Of a stretch of DNA of 50,860 nucleotides, positions 10,413 through 18,441 are shown in pieces (the stretch's first letter is position 1; each line of letters starts with the position of its first letter). The DNA comes from Vicinamibacteria bacterium. GTDB taxonomy: Bacteria > Acidobacteriota > Vicinamibacteria > Fen-336. The stretch covers positions 1 through 50,860 of the forward strand of contig JAMQGV010000006.1 in assembly GCA_025994075.1 (NCBI GenBank), in the 5' to 3' direction. A model generated the notes under the pieces. It had not been told where the DNA came from. It saw only the letters and a list, made by a program, of their open reading frames with translations, and did not search any database. The position numbers and the translations under genes are program-made.

Positions 10413-11557
10413 GGCTCGACGCCCTGCAGCCACGGCACGCGCGCCAGCACGCCCGCGTGGGCTCGGAGCAGCGAAGCGAGGCGACGGTGCACCGCGCGAT
10501 CGAGGGCGCGCGGCACTCCGTCCACGCTCAGCGGCGTCCAGGCCGGGCTGGCGGCCTCCATCAACCCGGGCTCGCCGTAGAGCGCCACGCCGCGCACGAT
10601 CACCAGCGCGACCGCATCGCGGCGGCCGGCCAGCAGGTCGGAGGACGAGCGGGTGACGAGCAGGTCGGCCGCGTCGCCGACGGCCTCGCCGGCCCGCGGC
10701 AGGCGCGCGACCTCCGCGGAGCCCGCGGTCGCCAGTTCCAGCAGCTCGTCCGGCGTCAAGGCGCCTCCGCGCGCGGCACAGGCGAGGCTCGAGAGCAGGT
10801 CGCGACCGCCCGCCATCGCGCTCTCGCTGCCGAGGCCCACGCGCACGCCGGCCGCGCGCAGCGCAGCGACGTCGGCCGCTCGACCGTAGAGCCGAAGGCC
10901 GGCCTCGGGGCACCAGGCGACGCACGCCTTCGCCGCGGCGATCGCCGCACGATCGGCCTCGGAGCAGGCGATCGCGTGGGCCACGACCGTGTTCTGCCGC
11001 AGGACGTTGGCCGCGGCCAGGCGTTCGATCTCGGCTGCCGCGACCGGATCGGTGCCTTCGGCCGCGTGGACGAGGAACGGGATGCGGCGGTCGGTCGTGC
11101 GGTACGCCTTGCGCAGTTGCGGCGTCTGGCCCGGCGAGTGGGCGAAGTCGTAGCGGTGCTGCACGCGCACGGGGAAGTCGTCGCGCTGCAGGGCGCGGTG
11201 GAAGGGCGCGTGATGGAGCACGCCGGTCGCGCCGCAGAGCAGGTTGCGGACCCCGCCGAGGAACAGGCGGTCGACGAGCGGCAGGGCCATCGCCGCCGCT
11301 GCCGCCGCCGCGTCGTGGCGGGCGACGTCTTCGGCCCACGCGTAGGCGTTCGGGTACGGGGGGCGGCCCAGCGGGGGGCAAGCTGCGAGGTCGAGGTGGT
11401 CGTGGGCGTTGACGAGGCCGGGCAGCACCCGCGCCTCGCCGAGGTCGACCGTGCGGCAGGCCGGCGACGGCGAGGCGTCGGCGGGCGCGACGCGGCCGGC
11501 CGCCAGCAGCAGCGGCGGCGCGCTGGCCCGCAGCAGCCGGAGCGGTGGGACGCTCAG
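10409..11557 (-). CDS. Amidohydrolase-family metal-dependent hydrolase
   Basis: The protein of about 382 residues shows the amidohydrolase order: a small N-terminal beta segment, VLPGLVNAHDHLD (the HxH equivalent is H-D-H), a later VHAAEGTD and VVAHAI for the metal histidines, and GLGSESAMAGG near the last ligand (a serine-glutamate where a bare aspartate is common). Family members hydrolyse cyclic amides, deaminated bases or imidazolones; the substrate is not evident. No ATG, GTG or TTG precedes codon 44, and starting there (GTG 11428) would remove the first strands, so I placed the start at CTG 11557, which overlaps the upstream TGA as CTGA. It is coupled to the FAD oxidoreductase. Confidence 0.72.
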   Translation of the reverse strand: MSVPPLRLLRASAPPLLLAAGRVAPADASPSPACRTVDLGEARVLPGLVNAHDHLDLAACPPLGRPPYPNAYAWAEDVARHDAAAAAAAMALPLVDRLFLGGVRNLLCGATGVLHHAPFHRALQRDDFPVRVQHRYDFAHSPGQTPQLRKAYRTTDRRIPFLVHAAEGTDPVAAAEIERLAAANVLRQNTVVAHAIACSEADRAAIAAAKACVAWCPEAGLRLYGRAADVAALRAAGVRVGLGSESAMAGGRDLLSSLACAARGGALTPDELLELATAGSAEVARLPRAGEAVGDAADLLVTRSSSDLLAGRRDAVALVIVRGVALYGEPGLMEAASPAWTPLSVDGVPRALDRAVHRRLASLLRAHAGVLARVPWLQGVEP

Positions 11558-14235
11558 CGGGTTTCGACCCCCGGCGCGGCAGTGACCTTCAGCTTGCGCT
11601 CCGCGGAGTGCGCGCCCGCCGTCAGCTTGACCGTGTACTCGCCGGGCGCCACGAACTTCTGGCCCTCGCCGCCGTACTCGGTGAGGTGCTCCTTGCCGAT
11701 CCGCAGATCCCAGGTGACGCGGCCGAAGCCGGGTACACCGGGCGCCTTCAGTTCCGCGATGGCGCGGCCCTTCGCGTCGGAGATCGCGAGCGTCACGCCC
11801 TGCGGCGCCACGTCGCGCAGCCAGAACGTCAGCGCGGCCCCCGGCTCGGGGTTCTCGCCGCGGAAGTGGGCGACGCCGTTCCAGTCCGAGAACCCGGGCA
11901 GCAGGTGGAAGGCCTCCGCCGGTCGCGGCTCGAAGAGCTGCGCGCCAGTCGCGATCGCCTCCTTCGTCAGCGCCTCGAGGCCGCCGACGTCGTCGATCAC
12001 GTAGAGGCTGCGGCCGTGGGTCGCGACCACCAGGTCGCGCTCCCGCGGGTGGATCAGCAGGTCGTCGACGGGGACCGTGGGGATCCCCGGGTGGCGCACG
12101 AAGCGGGCCCCGCGGTCGAGGCTGACGAAGAGGCCGGTTTCGGTGCCGGCGAAGAGCAGGTCGGGGTTCGACAGACCCTCGCGCACGACGCGCACGGGCA
12201 CGTCCTTCGGCAGGTCGAGGCCGATCCGTTCCCAGGTCTTGCCCAGGTCGGCCGTGCGCCACACGAGCGGAGCGTGGTTTCCCGCGCGGTGGGCATCGAC
12301 CACCAGGTAGGCGACGCGGGCGTCGAAGTGGCCCGGCTCGACGCGGTTGATCCACTGGCCGCGGGCCTCGGCGGGCAGCGTCTTCGTCAGGTCGGACCAG
12401 TTCGCGCCGCCGTCGAGGGTGACCCAGAGCTTGCCGTCGTCGGTGCCGGCCCACAGCAGGCCCTTCTCGAGCGGCGACTCCGCGAACGCGTAGACGACCG
12501 CGTAGTTCTCCGCGCCGGAGCCCACCGCCGTGATCTTGTCCGCCTCGCGGTTCGACAGGTCGGGGCTGATCGGCTGCCACTGCTCGCCGCGGTGCTCGAG
12601 GCGGAAGACGCGGTTGCCGGCGAGGTACAGCACGCCCTTCTCGTGGCGGCTGGCGACGAGCGGCGAGTTCCAGTGGAAGCGGAACGCGGGCTGGCCCTCG
12701 GTCGGCTCCGGGCGCAGGTCCTTGCTCTGGCCCGAGCGCAGGTCGAAGCGGTGCATGTACCCGCCCTGGCTCTCGGCGTAGACGATCTGCGGCTCGTCGG
12801 GGTCGAACGCGCAGTAGAAGCCGTCGCCGCCGCCGATGTTGATCCAGTCGGCGTTGACGATGCCGTCCTTCGTGCGGGTGCGGCTGGGGCCCACCCAGTT
12901 GAGGTTGTCCTGCAGGCCGCCGCAGATCCGGTAGGGCACGGAGTCGTCGACGTTCACGCGGTAGAACTGGCCCGCGGCCATGCGGTCGAGGTGGCCCCAG
13001 CTCTCGCCGCGGTCGTGGCTCAGGTAGGCGCCGCCGTCGGTGCCGAGCAGCAGCCGCCGCGGGTCCTTCGGGTCGATCTCCAGCGCGTGGAGGTCGGGGT
13101 GGACCTTCTCGAAGCGGTCCTCGCGCCAGGTGCGGCCGCCGTCCTCCGAGACGTGGAGCGCGAAGCCGAGCACGTAGACCCGGTCCGGGTCCTCCGGGTC
13201 GACGCGCAGCTTGCTGAAGTAGAACGGGCGCGGGTTGAGCGCGCTTTGCCGGGTCCAGGTCGCGCCGCCGTCGTCGCTGCGGAACACGCCGCCGCGCTTG
13301 CTGTGGACCTGGTCGATGCCGCTCTGGCCGCCCTCGTCGCTCTGCACGATCGCGTAGACGACCTTCGGGTCCTTGCGGTGCACGCTCAGCCCGATGCGGC
13401 CGGTGCGCGCGGGCAGCCCGTTCGTCAGCTTCGTCCAGGTCGCGCCGCCGTCGGTCGTCTTGAAGACCCCGCCGAGGTCCTTGCCCTCCGTCGCATCGGG
13501 CCCGTAGTTGAACGACCACGGCGTGCGGCGGCGGGCGTACAGCGCCGCGTACGCGACGTCGGGGTTCTGCGGGTCGAGCTGCAGGTCGCCGCAGCCGACG
13601 CGGTCGCCGTGCGGGGCCGGCGCCGTCAGCACCGCCTTCCAGGTGCGGCCCGCGTCCGTCGTCTTGAAGCAGCCGCGCTCGGCCGACGGCACCCACAGGT
13701 CGCCCACGGCGGCCACCCAGGCGACGTCGGCGTCGCGCGGGTCGACCTGCACGCGCAGGATCGCGCGGCTGCCGGCGAGGCCGGCGTGGGTCCACGACTG
13801 GCCGCCGTCGGTCGAGCGGTACACGCCGTCGCCCCAGCCCGAGGAGTTGCGGTCGTTGGCCTCGCCGGTGCCGACCCAGACGACGTCGGGCTTCGACGGC
13901 GCCACCTCGATCGCGCCGATCGAGGACGTGCCCTCCTTCTCGAACACCGCGGCGAAGCTCTGCCCGCCGTTCGTCGTCTTCATCACGCCGCCGGTCGCGA
14001 GGCCGACGTAGAAGGTCCAGGGGTCGGCCGGGTGCAGGGCGACGTCGGAGACGCGGCCGCCCATCACGGCCGGGCCGATCGCGCGCGGCGCCAAACCGCG
14101 CAGGTCGTCCGCCGTCAGCGCTCGCGGCGGGGGAGGCGGCGTGGGCGAGGCCTTGGCCTGGGCACCGGAACGGGACTGGGCCAGGGCCGGCAGCGCGGCG
14201 CAGGCGATGGCGAGGGCGATCGGGACCAGACGCAT
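11554..14235 (-). CDS. Secreted BNR/sortilin-like beta-propeller protein
   Basis: The 893-residue protein begins with a clear signal peptide ending ALAQS and a Pro-rich linker. It then carries many BNR/Asp-box-type repeats, such as KTTNGGQSF, RSTDGGQSW, KTTDAGRTW, RSDDGGATW and SEDGGRTW, that build one or two seven- to ten-bladed propellers like those of sialidases and VPS10/sortilin. The last about 80 residues form an Ig-like fold ending in KLKVTAAPGVETR. Such proteins are abundant in Acidobacteriota and may bind or hydrolyse glycans, but no catalytic residues can be assigned. A GGAGG lies seven bases before ATG 14235. Confidence 0.85.
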   Translation of the reverse strand: MRLVPIALAIACAALPALAQSRSGAQAKASPTPPPPPRALTADDLRGLAPRAIGPAVMGGRVSDVALHPADPWTFYVGLATGGVMKTTNGGQSFAAVFEKEGTSSIGAIEVAPSKPDVVWVGTGEANDRNSSGWGDGVYRSTDGGQSWTHAGLAGSRAILRVQVDPRDADVAWVAAVGDLWVPSAERGCFKTTDAGRTWKAVLTAPAPHGDRVGCGDLQLDPQNPDVAYAALYARRRTPWSFNYGPDATEGKDLGGVFKTTDGGATWTKLTNGLPARTGRIGLSVHRKDPKVVYAIVQSDEGGQSGIDQVHSKRGGVFRSDDGGATWTRQSALNPRPFYFSKLRVDPEDPDRVYVLGFALHVSEDGGRTWREDRFEKVHPDLHALEIDPKDPRRLLLGTDGGAYLSHDRGESWGHLDRMAAGQFYRVNVDDSVPYRICGGLQDNLNWVGPSRTRTKDGIVNADWINIGGGDGFYCAFDPDEPQIVYAESQGGYMHRFDLRSGQSKDLRPEPTEGQPAFRFHWNSPLVASRHEKGVLYLAGNRVFRLEHRGEQWQPISPDLSNREADKITAVGSGAENYAVVYAFAESPLEKGLLWAGTDDGKLWVTLDGGANWSDLTKTLPAEARGQWINRVEPGHFDARVAYLVVDAHRAGNHAPLVWRTADLGKTWERIGLDLPKDVPVRVVREGLSNPDLLFAGTETGLFVSLDRGARFVRHPGIPTVPVDDLLIHPRERDLVVATHGRSLYVIDDVGGLEALTKEAIATGAQLFEPRPAEAFHLLPGFSDWNGVAHFRGENPEPGAALTFWLRDVAPQGVTLAISDAKGRAIAELKAPGVPGFGRVTWDLRIGKEHLTEYGGEGQKFVAPGEYTVKLTAGAHSAERKLKVTAAPGVETR

Positions 14236-14263
14236 GGGCGAGCCTCCAGGGCGGTGCGCGAAT

Positions 14264-15529
14264 CTACAACAGGTCGGCGGCAGCGGTGGCGGCCAGCGCC
14301 AGCCGCATGCCTTCGGCCTTGTGCAGCGTCTCTTCGTACTCGAAGTCGGGATCGGAGTCGGCGACGATGCCGCTGCCGGTGCTGAAGCGGGCGACGCCGC
14401 CCTCGACGACTGCCGAGCGGATCAGGATGTTGGCGTCGAGCCGAAGGGCGCCGGGGCCCTCGGGCGTCGCGTAGAAGAGGGCGCCCGTGTAGAAGCCGCG
14501 CGGCACCGGTTCCAGCGCGTCGAGGATCTGCATGCAGCGGCGCTTCGGCACGCCGGTGATGGTGCCGCCGGGGAACAGCGCGAACAGCGCGTCGAAGGCG
14601 TCGCGGCCGTCCGCGAGCGCCGCCCGCACGTTCGACACGATGTGGCGGACCTGGGCGTAGTCCTCGACCACCATCAGCTCGTCGACGTGCACCGAGCCGG
14701 TGCGCGCGACCTGGCCGAGGTCGTTGCGCGCCAGGTCGACGAGCATCAGGTGCTCGGCGCGCTCCTTCTCCGACAGCAGCAGCTCCGCGGCGAGCTCGCG
14801 GTCCCGTTCGGCGTTCGCCGAGCGGGGCCGGGTGCCCGCGATCGGGCGCGTGCTGGCCTCGCGGCCCTCCACGAGCAGCAGCCGCTCGGGCGAGGCGGAC
14901 GCCAGTTCCAGGCCGCCGTGGCGGAAGTAGCCGGAGAAGGGGGCGGGCGAGACGCGGCGCAGCGCGCGCCACAGGGCGAGGCCCCCGCGCGGACACGGCA
15001 GCTCGAAGCGCTGCGAGAGGTTCGCCTGGTACACGTCGCCGCGGCCGATGTGCTCCTGCACGGCGAGGGTGAGGCGGCGATGCTCGGCGCGGCCCAGGCT
15101 CGAGTGGGGAGCCAGGTCGAGGCCTGCGGCGGCCCGGCGCGCGGCGTCGCGGAAGGCGGTCGCGCCGGCATCCGCGGCCTCCGGCGCGAAGGCCTCGAGT
15201 CGGGCCCCCGCCAGCGCGATCAGCAGCGTCGCGGGCTCGCCGGCCCGCGGCGGCCGGGCCAGGTCGTACGCGACGAGGCCGGCGACGGCGCCGCCCGTCG
15301 GCACCTCGGCGAGCAGCGCGCGCAATGCTCCGGCGGGATCGGGGGGCAGGGGCACGGTTCGATCCGTGTGCAGGTCCCGGCGCACGGCTCCGTGGCGCCC
15401 GAGCTCGAGGGCGGCGAACGGCTCCCGCAGCAGCAGCGTGCGGCGGGCGAGCGCGGTCTCGGGCCCGGGACTCTCGAACAGCGCGCAGGAGCCGCGCGCC
15501 GGGAGCAGCGCCTCGAGGGCGGGGCTCAG
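14264..15529 (-). CDS. pabB: Aminodeoxychorismate/anthranilate synthase component I (PabB-like)
   Basis: The chorismate-binding domain is complete: RPIAGTRPR, then DLARNDLGQVA, then FPGGTITGVPK, then FYTGALFY and GSGIVADSDP. It makes aminodeoxychorismate (folate path) or anthranilate from chorismate. PIAGT rather than PIKGT leaves TrpE-type activity possible, but the short length (about 420 residues) favours PabB. The first normal start (GTG 15385) would omit 48 codons that clearly encode PabB-like N-terminal sequence (a SCALFESPGPE segment and LLLREPFAALEL), so I placed the start at CTG 15529, overlapping the GAF gene stop as CTGA. No amidotransferase subunit is nearby. Confidence 0.82.
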   Translation of the reverse strand: MSPALEALLPARGSCALFESPGPETALARRTLLLREPFAALELGRHGAVRRDLHTDRTVPLPPDPAGALRALLAEVPTGGAVAGLVAYDLARPPRAGEPATLLIALAGARLEAFAPEAADAGATAFRDAARRAAAGLDLAPHSSLGRAEHRRLTLAVQEHIGRGDVYQANLSQRFELPCPRGGLALWRALRRVSPAPFSGYFRHGGLELASASPERLLLVEGREASTRPIAGTRPRSANAERDRELAAELLLSEKERAEHLMLVDLARNDLGQVARTGSVHVDELMVVEDYAQVRHIVSNVRAALADGRDAFDALFALFPGGTITGVPKRRCMQILDALEPVPRGFYTGALFYATPEGPGALRLDANILIRSAVVEGGVARFSTGSGIVADSDPDFEYEETLHKAEGMRLALAATAAADLL

Positions 15530-16065
15530 AAGCGCTCGGGGCGGGCCTCGACGAGGAACTCCGCGACGCCCGTGAACAGCTCCTGCGCGCGGCGCAGGTC
15601 GGCGGCGGTGAAGTCGGGCCCGGCCGCGGCCAGGCTGTCGCCCTTGCGCGAGATCTGGGCGACGCCGAACGCGTGTCCCCCGTGCAGGATCGGCAGCGTG
15701 ATCATCTTCTGGATCGGGGCCGGCGACTCGCGCAGCCGCACGCTCTCGAAGAACGCGACGTGCTTGACCATCGGCACGTTGTTGTTGACGTCGCCCGTCT
15801 TCCGGTTGAGCACCGTGACCGCGATCGAGTCGCGCTTGGTGACCGGGATCGTGCCCAGCTCGGCCAGCTTGCGCGGGGCCACGAAGCGAAGGTGCTTCTC
15901 GTCGGAGGTCAGCATCAGGATCGCGACCTCGTCGGGCTTGGCGCCGAACAGGTTGACCGCGGTCTTGACGACGCGGTCGGCCATGTCGAGGAAGAGCTCC
16001 TTCGGGTTCTCGACCTCGCCCTTCTTGGCCGCCATCGCCCGCAGGATCTCGATCAGGTCGTTCAC
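15526..16065 (-). CDS. GAF-domain protein
   Basis: A 179-residue protein made of one GAF-like domain, with an N-terminal helix (NDLIEILRAMAAKKG), a central sensing fold and a C-terminal helix. GAF domains bind small molecules or act as dimerisation modules. It has no attached output domain. It starts at GTG 16065 and lies between a Ser/Thr kinase gene and pabB; a role as a kinase partner is only a guess. Its domain resembles, in general type, the GAF domain fused to the ABC ATPase at 34536-35882. Confidence 0.75.
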   Translation of the reverse strand: MNDLIEILRAMAAKKGEVENPKELFLDMADRVVKTAVNLFGAKPDEVAILMLTSDEKHLRFVAPRKLAELGTIPVTKRDSIAVTVLNRKTGDVNNNVPMVKHVAFFESVRLRESPAPIQKMITLPILHGGHAFGVAQISRKGDSLAAAGPDFTAADLRRAQELFTGVAEFLVEARPERF

Positions 16066-16077
16066 CGCTGCCTCGTG

Positions 16078-16100
16078 CCGGGGCGCAGTATAGCGCCCGG
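16078..16100 (-). promoter_or_regulatory. Candidate -10 box inside an inverted repeat upstream of the GAF gene
   Basis: TATACT (16092-16087, minus strand) is exactly framed by GGGCGC and GCGCCC, forming a GC-rich hairpin between the kinase stop and the GAF start. It could be a promoter with an operator-like dyad, or an RNA hairpin after the kinase gene. No T-run follows on the minus strand, so a terminator is less likely. Confidence 0.3.
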
Positions 16101-16105
16101 TCCGG

Positions 16106-18025
16106 TCACTGGATGCGGCCCGACTCGTCGCCCTGGAACGATCGCAGCCCCGGAAGCAGCGGCCGGGCGCTGACGCGGAACTCCTCGTCGCCCAATTGCA
16201 GCTCGAAACGGTAGCCGCGGCGCTGGAAGCCGTCGCCGCGCAGCGGCACGTCGAGGCGCAGCACGCCGGCCGAAGCGAGTTCGGAGAGCGAGCCGTAGCG
16301 GCCCTCGCGCCGGGCGTAGGTGTCCTGGGCGTCGATCAAGTGGCGCAGGGTGGCGACCGCGGGGCGCTCGGGCAGGCGCAACCCCTGGGGGCTGCGCGCC
16401 CGGGGCGCGAAACGGCCGCTGGGGGCGCTGCTGCCACCGCCGCTGCGGAAGGCCTCGGCGACCCGCCGCCCGGCCTCGCCGCCGTCCGGCTCACCGCCGT
16501 CGACCTCGTCGTCCAGGTGTTCGAACCCGGGCCGGGTGGTTTCGCCCGCGGCGGCAGGCGTCGGGGCCGGCACCGGCGGCGCCGTCATGGCGGGCCCGGC
16601 CCCGCCCTCGCGGCCCGCGGTGCGGGCGTCGGCGGTGCGAGTCGCCGCCGATGCGGTGGGCGCGGGCTCGGGCGCCGGCTCGGGCTCGCGCTCCTCCGCG
16701 CTGTTCGGAACGGGCGTCGCCTCCGGGGCGACCGCGTCTTGCGCAGGCGCCGAGGGCGGCGGCGTCACGACGGGAGCCGGGTCCGGCGTCGCAGTGGCCG
16801 TCGCCACGGGCTGCGGTCCGCGACCCAGGAACCACCAGGCGCCCCCCGCCGCGATCACGAGCAACCCCAGCGCCCCGACCGCGAGCAGGCCGAGGGCCAG
16901 CGCGGGCACGCGCGCGGGCGCCGCCGCCGCACGCGGGGGCGGGGGCGGCACTGCCGGCGGCGCGGGGCGCCGGGCCGCCGCAGGCGGCGGGGGCGGCGGC
17001 GAAGCCGCGGGCCGGCCCACGGTCGGGGCCGCCCCGACGACCGTGGGCGCTTCGGTCTGCGCGGTCGGGGCCTCGGTGACGGCGGTGGACGCCGCCGGAG
17101 CGGTCGCCGGCAGCACCCGCGTGGCCGGCGTGGCCCCCGGCGCCGCGGCCTTCAGCGTTGGCAGCGAACCGGCCGAGGCGACGGCGCGCAGGGCGTCCGC
17201 CATCTCCTGCCCGTTTGCGTAGCGGTCGGCCGGCGACTTGGCGAGCGCCTTGCGCACGATCGCCTCGAGCTCGTCGGGGATCTCGGGATCGTCGTCGCGC
17301 AGCGGCGGCGGCTCCTCCGCGATGATCTTGAACAGCAGCGCGGTGATCGAGTCGCCCTGGAACGCCTTGCGGCCCTTGAGCATCTCGTAGAGCACGCAGC
17401 CGAGCGAGAAGAGGTCGGAGCGGCCGTCGAGCTGCTGGCCGCGGGCCTGCTCCGGACTCATGTAAGAAGGCGTGCCGAGCAGGCTGCCGGTGGCGGTGAG
17501 CTGCTGCTCGCCGGCGTCCTTGACCTTCGCGATGCCGAAGTCGGCGACCTTCACCCGGTCGCCCGCCTCGATCATGATGTTGGCGGGCTTGATGTCGCGG
17601 TGCACGACGCCCTGCTCGTGGGCGTAGTGCAGCGCCTCGGCGACCTGGGCGCAGATCGCGGCGGCCCGGCCGGGCGCCACGCGCCGCTCGCCCGCGATGA
17701 TGCGGTCGAGCCCCGAGCCCTCGATGAACTCCATCGCCAGGTAGTTCGCGCCGTCCGCTTCGCCGACGTCGTAGATCGTCACGATGCCGGGATGGCGGAG
17801 CTGGGCCGAGACCCGCGCCTCGCGCTGGAAGCGCTCGACCAGCTCCTCGAGCGCGGTCTGGGTCGCGACCAGCCCGTCGAGGCGGATGGTCTTGATCGCG
17901 ACGCGGCGGCCGAGCAGCTTGTCCTTGGCCTTGTAGACCGTGCCGAACGCACCGGCGCCCAGGCGGGACTCGACCTGATAGCGGCCTGCGATCTCTGCGG
18001 GGAGCGGCGGCGGGGAGGAGCTCAA
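16106..18025 (-). CDS. Transmembrane Ser/Thr protein kinase with pilin-like C-terminal domain
   Basis: The 639-residue protein has a cytoplasmic Hanks-type kinase domain (about 15-280): GAGAFG at 23-28, VAIK with K45, HRDIKPAN with catalytic D144, DFG with D162, and GTPSYMSPEQ. A Pro/Ala/Thr-rich linker (290-370) leads to one membrane helix (about 374-401), then an extracytoplasmic Pro/Glu-rich linker and a C-terminal domain (about 560-639). That domain, with DTYARREGRYGSLSELASAG and a late YRFELQLGDEEF, resembles the head of type IV pilin-like proteins. The TTG at 18025 follows the HIT stop by seven bases. It could phosphorylate the triple-FHA protein encoded at 32598. Confidence 0.87.
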   Translation of the reverse strand: MSSSPPPLPAEIAGRYQVESRLGAGAFGTVYKAKDKLLGRRVAIKTIRLDGLVATQTALEELVERFQREARVSAQLRHPGIVTIYDVGEADGANYLAMEFIEGSGLDRIIAGERRVAPGRAAAICAQVAEALHYAHEQGVVHRDIKPANIMIEAGDRVKVADFGIAKVKDAGEQQLTATGSLLGTPSYMSPEQARGQQLDGRSDLFSLGCVLYEMLKGRKAFQGDSITALLFKIIAEEPPPLRDDDPEIPDELEAIVRKALAKSPADRYANGQEMADALRAVASAGSLPTLKAAAPGATPATRVLPATAPAASTAVTEAPTAQTEAPTVVGAAPTVGRPAASPPPPPPAAARRPAPPAVPPPPPRAAAAPARVPALALGLLAVGALGLLVIAAGGAWWFLGRGPQPVATATATPDPAPVVTPPPSAPAQDAVAPEATPVPNSAEEREPEPAPEPAPTASAATRTADARTAGREGGAGPAMTAPPVPAPTPAAAGETTRPGFEHLDDEVDGGEPDGGEAGRRVAEAFRSGGGSSAPSGRFAPRARSPQGLRLPERPAVATLRHLIDAQDTYARREGRYGSLSELASAGVLRLDVPLRGDGFQRRGYRFELQLGDEEFRVSARPLLPGLRSFQGDESGRIQ

Positions 18026-18032
18026 GCTCGAA

Positions 18033-18374
18033 CTAGCCGGGGGGCCACGAGAACGTGCGGCCGCCGAGCAGGTGCAGGTGCAGGTGGAACACCGAGTACC
18101 CGGCGTCGGCACCGCAGTTGAAGTTGATGCGGTAGCCGCGCTCCGCGAGCCCGGCGTCGCGAGCCAGGTCCTTCGCGACGCGCACCATGCGGCCCACCAG
18201 CGCCTCGTCGTCGGGACCGAGGTCGTTCGGGCTCGTGACGTGCCGCTTCGGCACGACCAGCACGTGGGTCGGCGCCTGCGGCGCGATGTCGTGGAACGCG
18301 TACACGAGGTCGTCCTCGAAGGCCTTCTTCGAGGGGATGCGGCCGGCGACGATCTCGCAGAACAGGCAGGCCAT
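18033..18374 (-). CDS. HIT family nucleotide hydrolase
   Basis: A 113-residue HINT-type protein with the histidine triad HLHLHLLGGR near the C-terminus and an N-terminal CLFC. Family members hydrolyse AMP-lysine or other AMP conjugates. It is complete and of normal length. It is the first gene of the kinase-GAF-pabB run and begins six bases after a TAGACT box. Confidence 0.93.
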   Translation of the reverse strand: MACLFCEIVAGRIPSKKAFEDDLVYAFHDIAPQAPTHVLVVPKRHVTSPNDLGPDDEALVGRMVRVAKDLARDAGLAERGYRINFNCGADAGYSVFHLHLHLLGGRTFSWPPG

Positions 18375-18380
18375 GGCGAA

Positions 18381-18386
18381 AGTCTA
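18381..18386 (-). promoter_or_regulatory. Candidate -10 box of the HIT-kinase operon
   Basis: TAGACT on the minus strand ends six bases before the HIT ATG (18374), which would make the transcript leaderless. No strong -35 box is seen. Confidence 0.3.
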
Positions 18387-18419
18387 ACCCTGCGCGCGCC
18401 CCGGCGTGTTGCCCGGCCC

Positions 18420-18436
18420 GCCCGCCGTGAGCGGGC
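18420..18436 (-). terminator. GC hairpin after mutY
   Basis: A six-base GC stem with a five-base loop lies just downstream of the mutY stop, in the 67-base gap before the HIT gene. No U-run follows, so it is at best a weak or Rho-assisted terminator. Confidence 0.25.
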
Positions 18437-18441
18437 GCACG

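Noticed and set aside
11545..14385. Long plus-strand open frame opposite the BNR gene
   Set aside because: Composition and lack of domains mark it as a shadow of the minus-strand gene.
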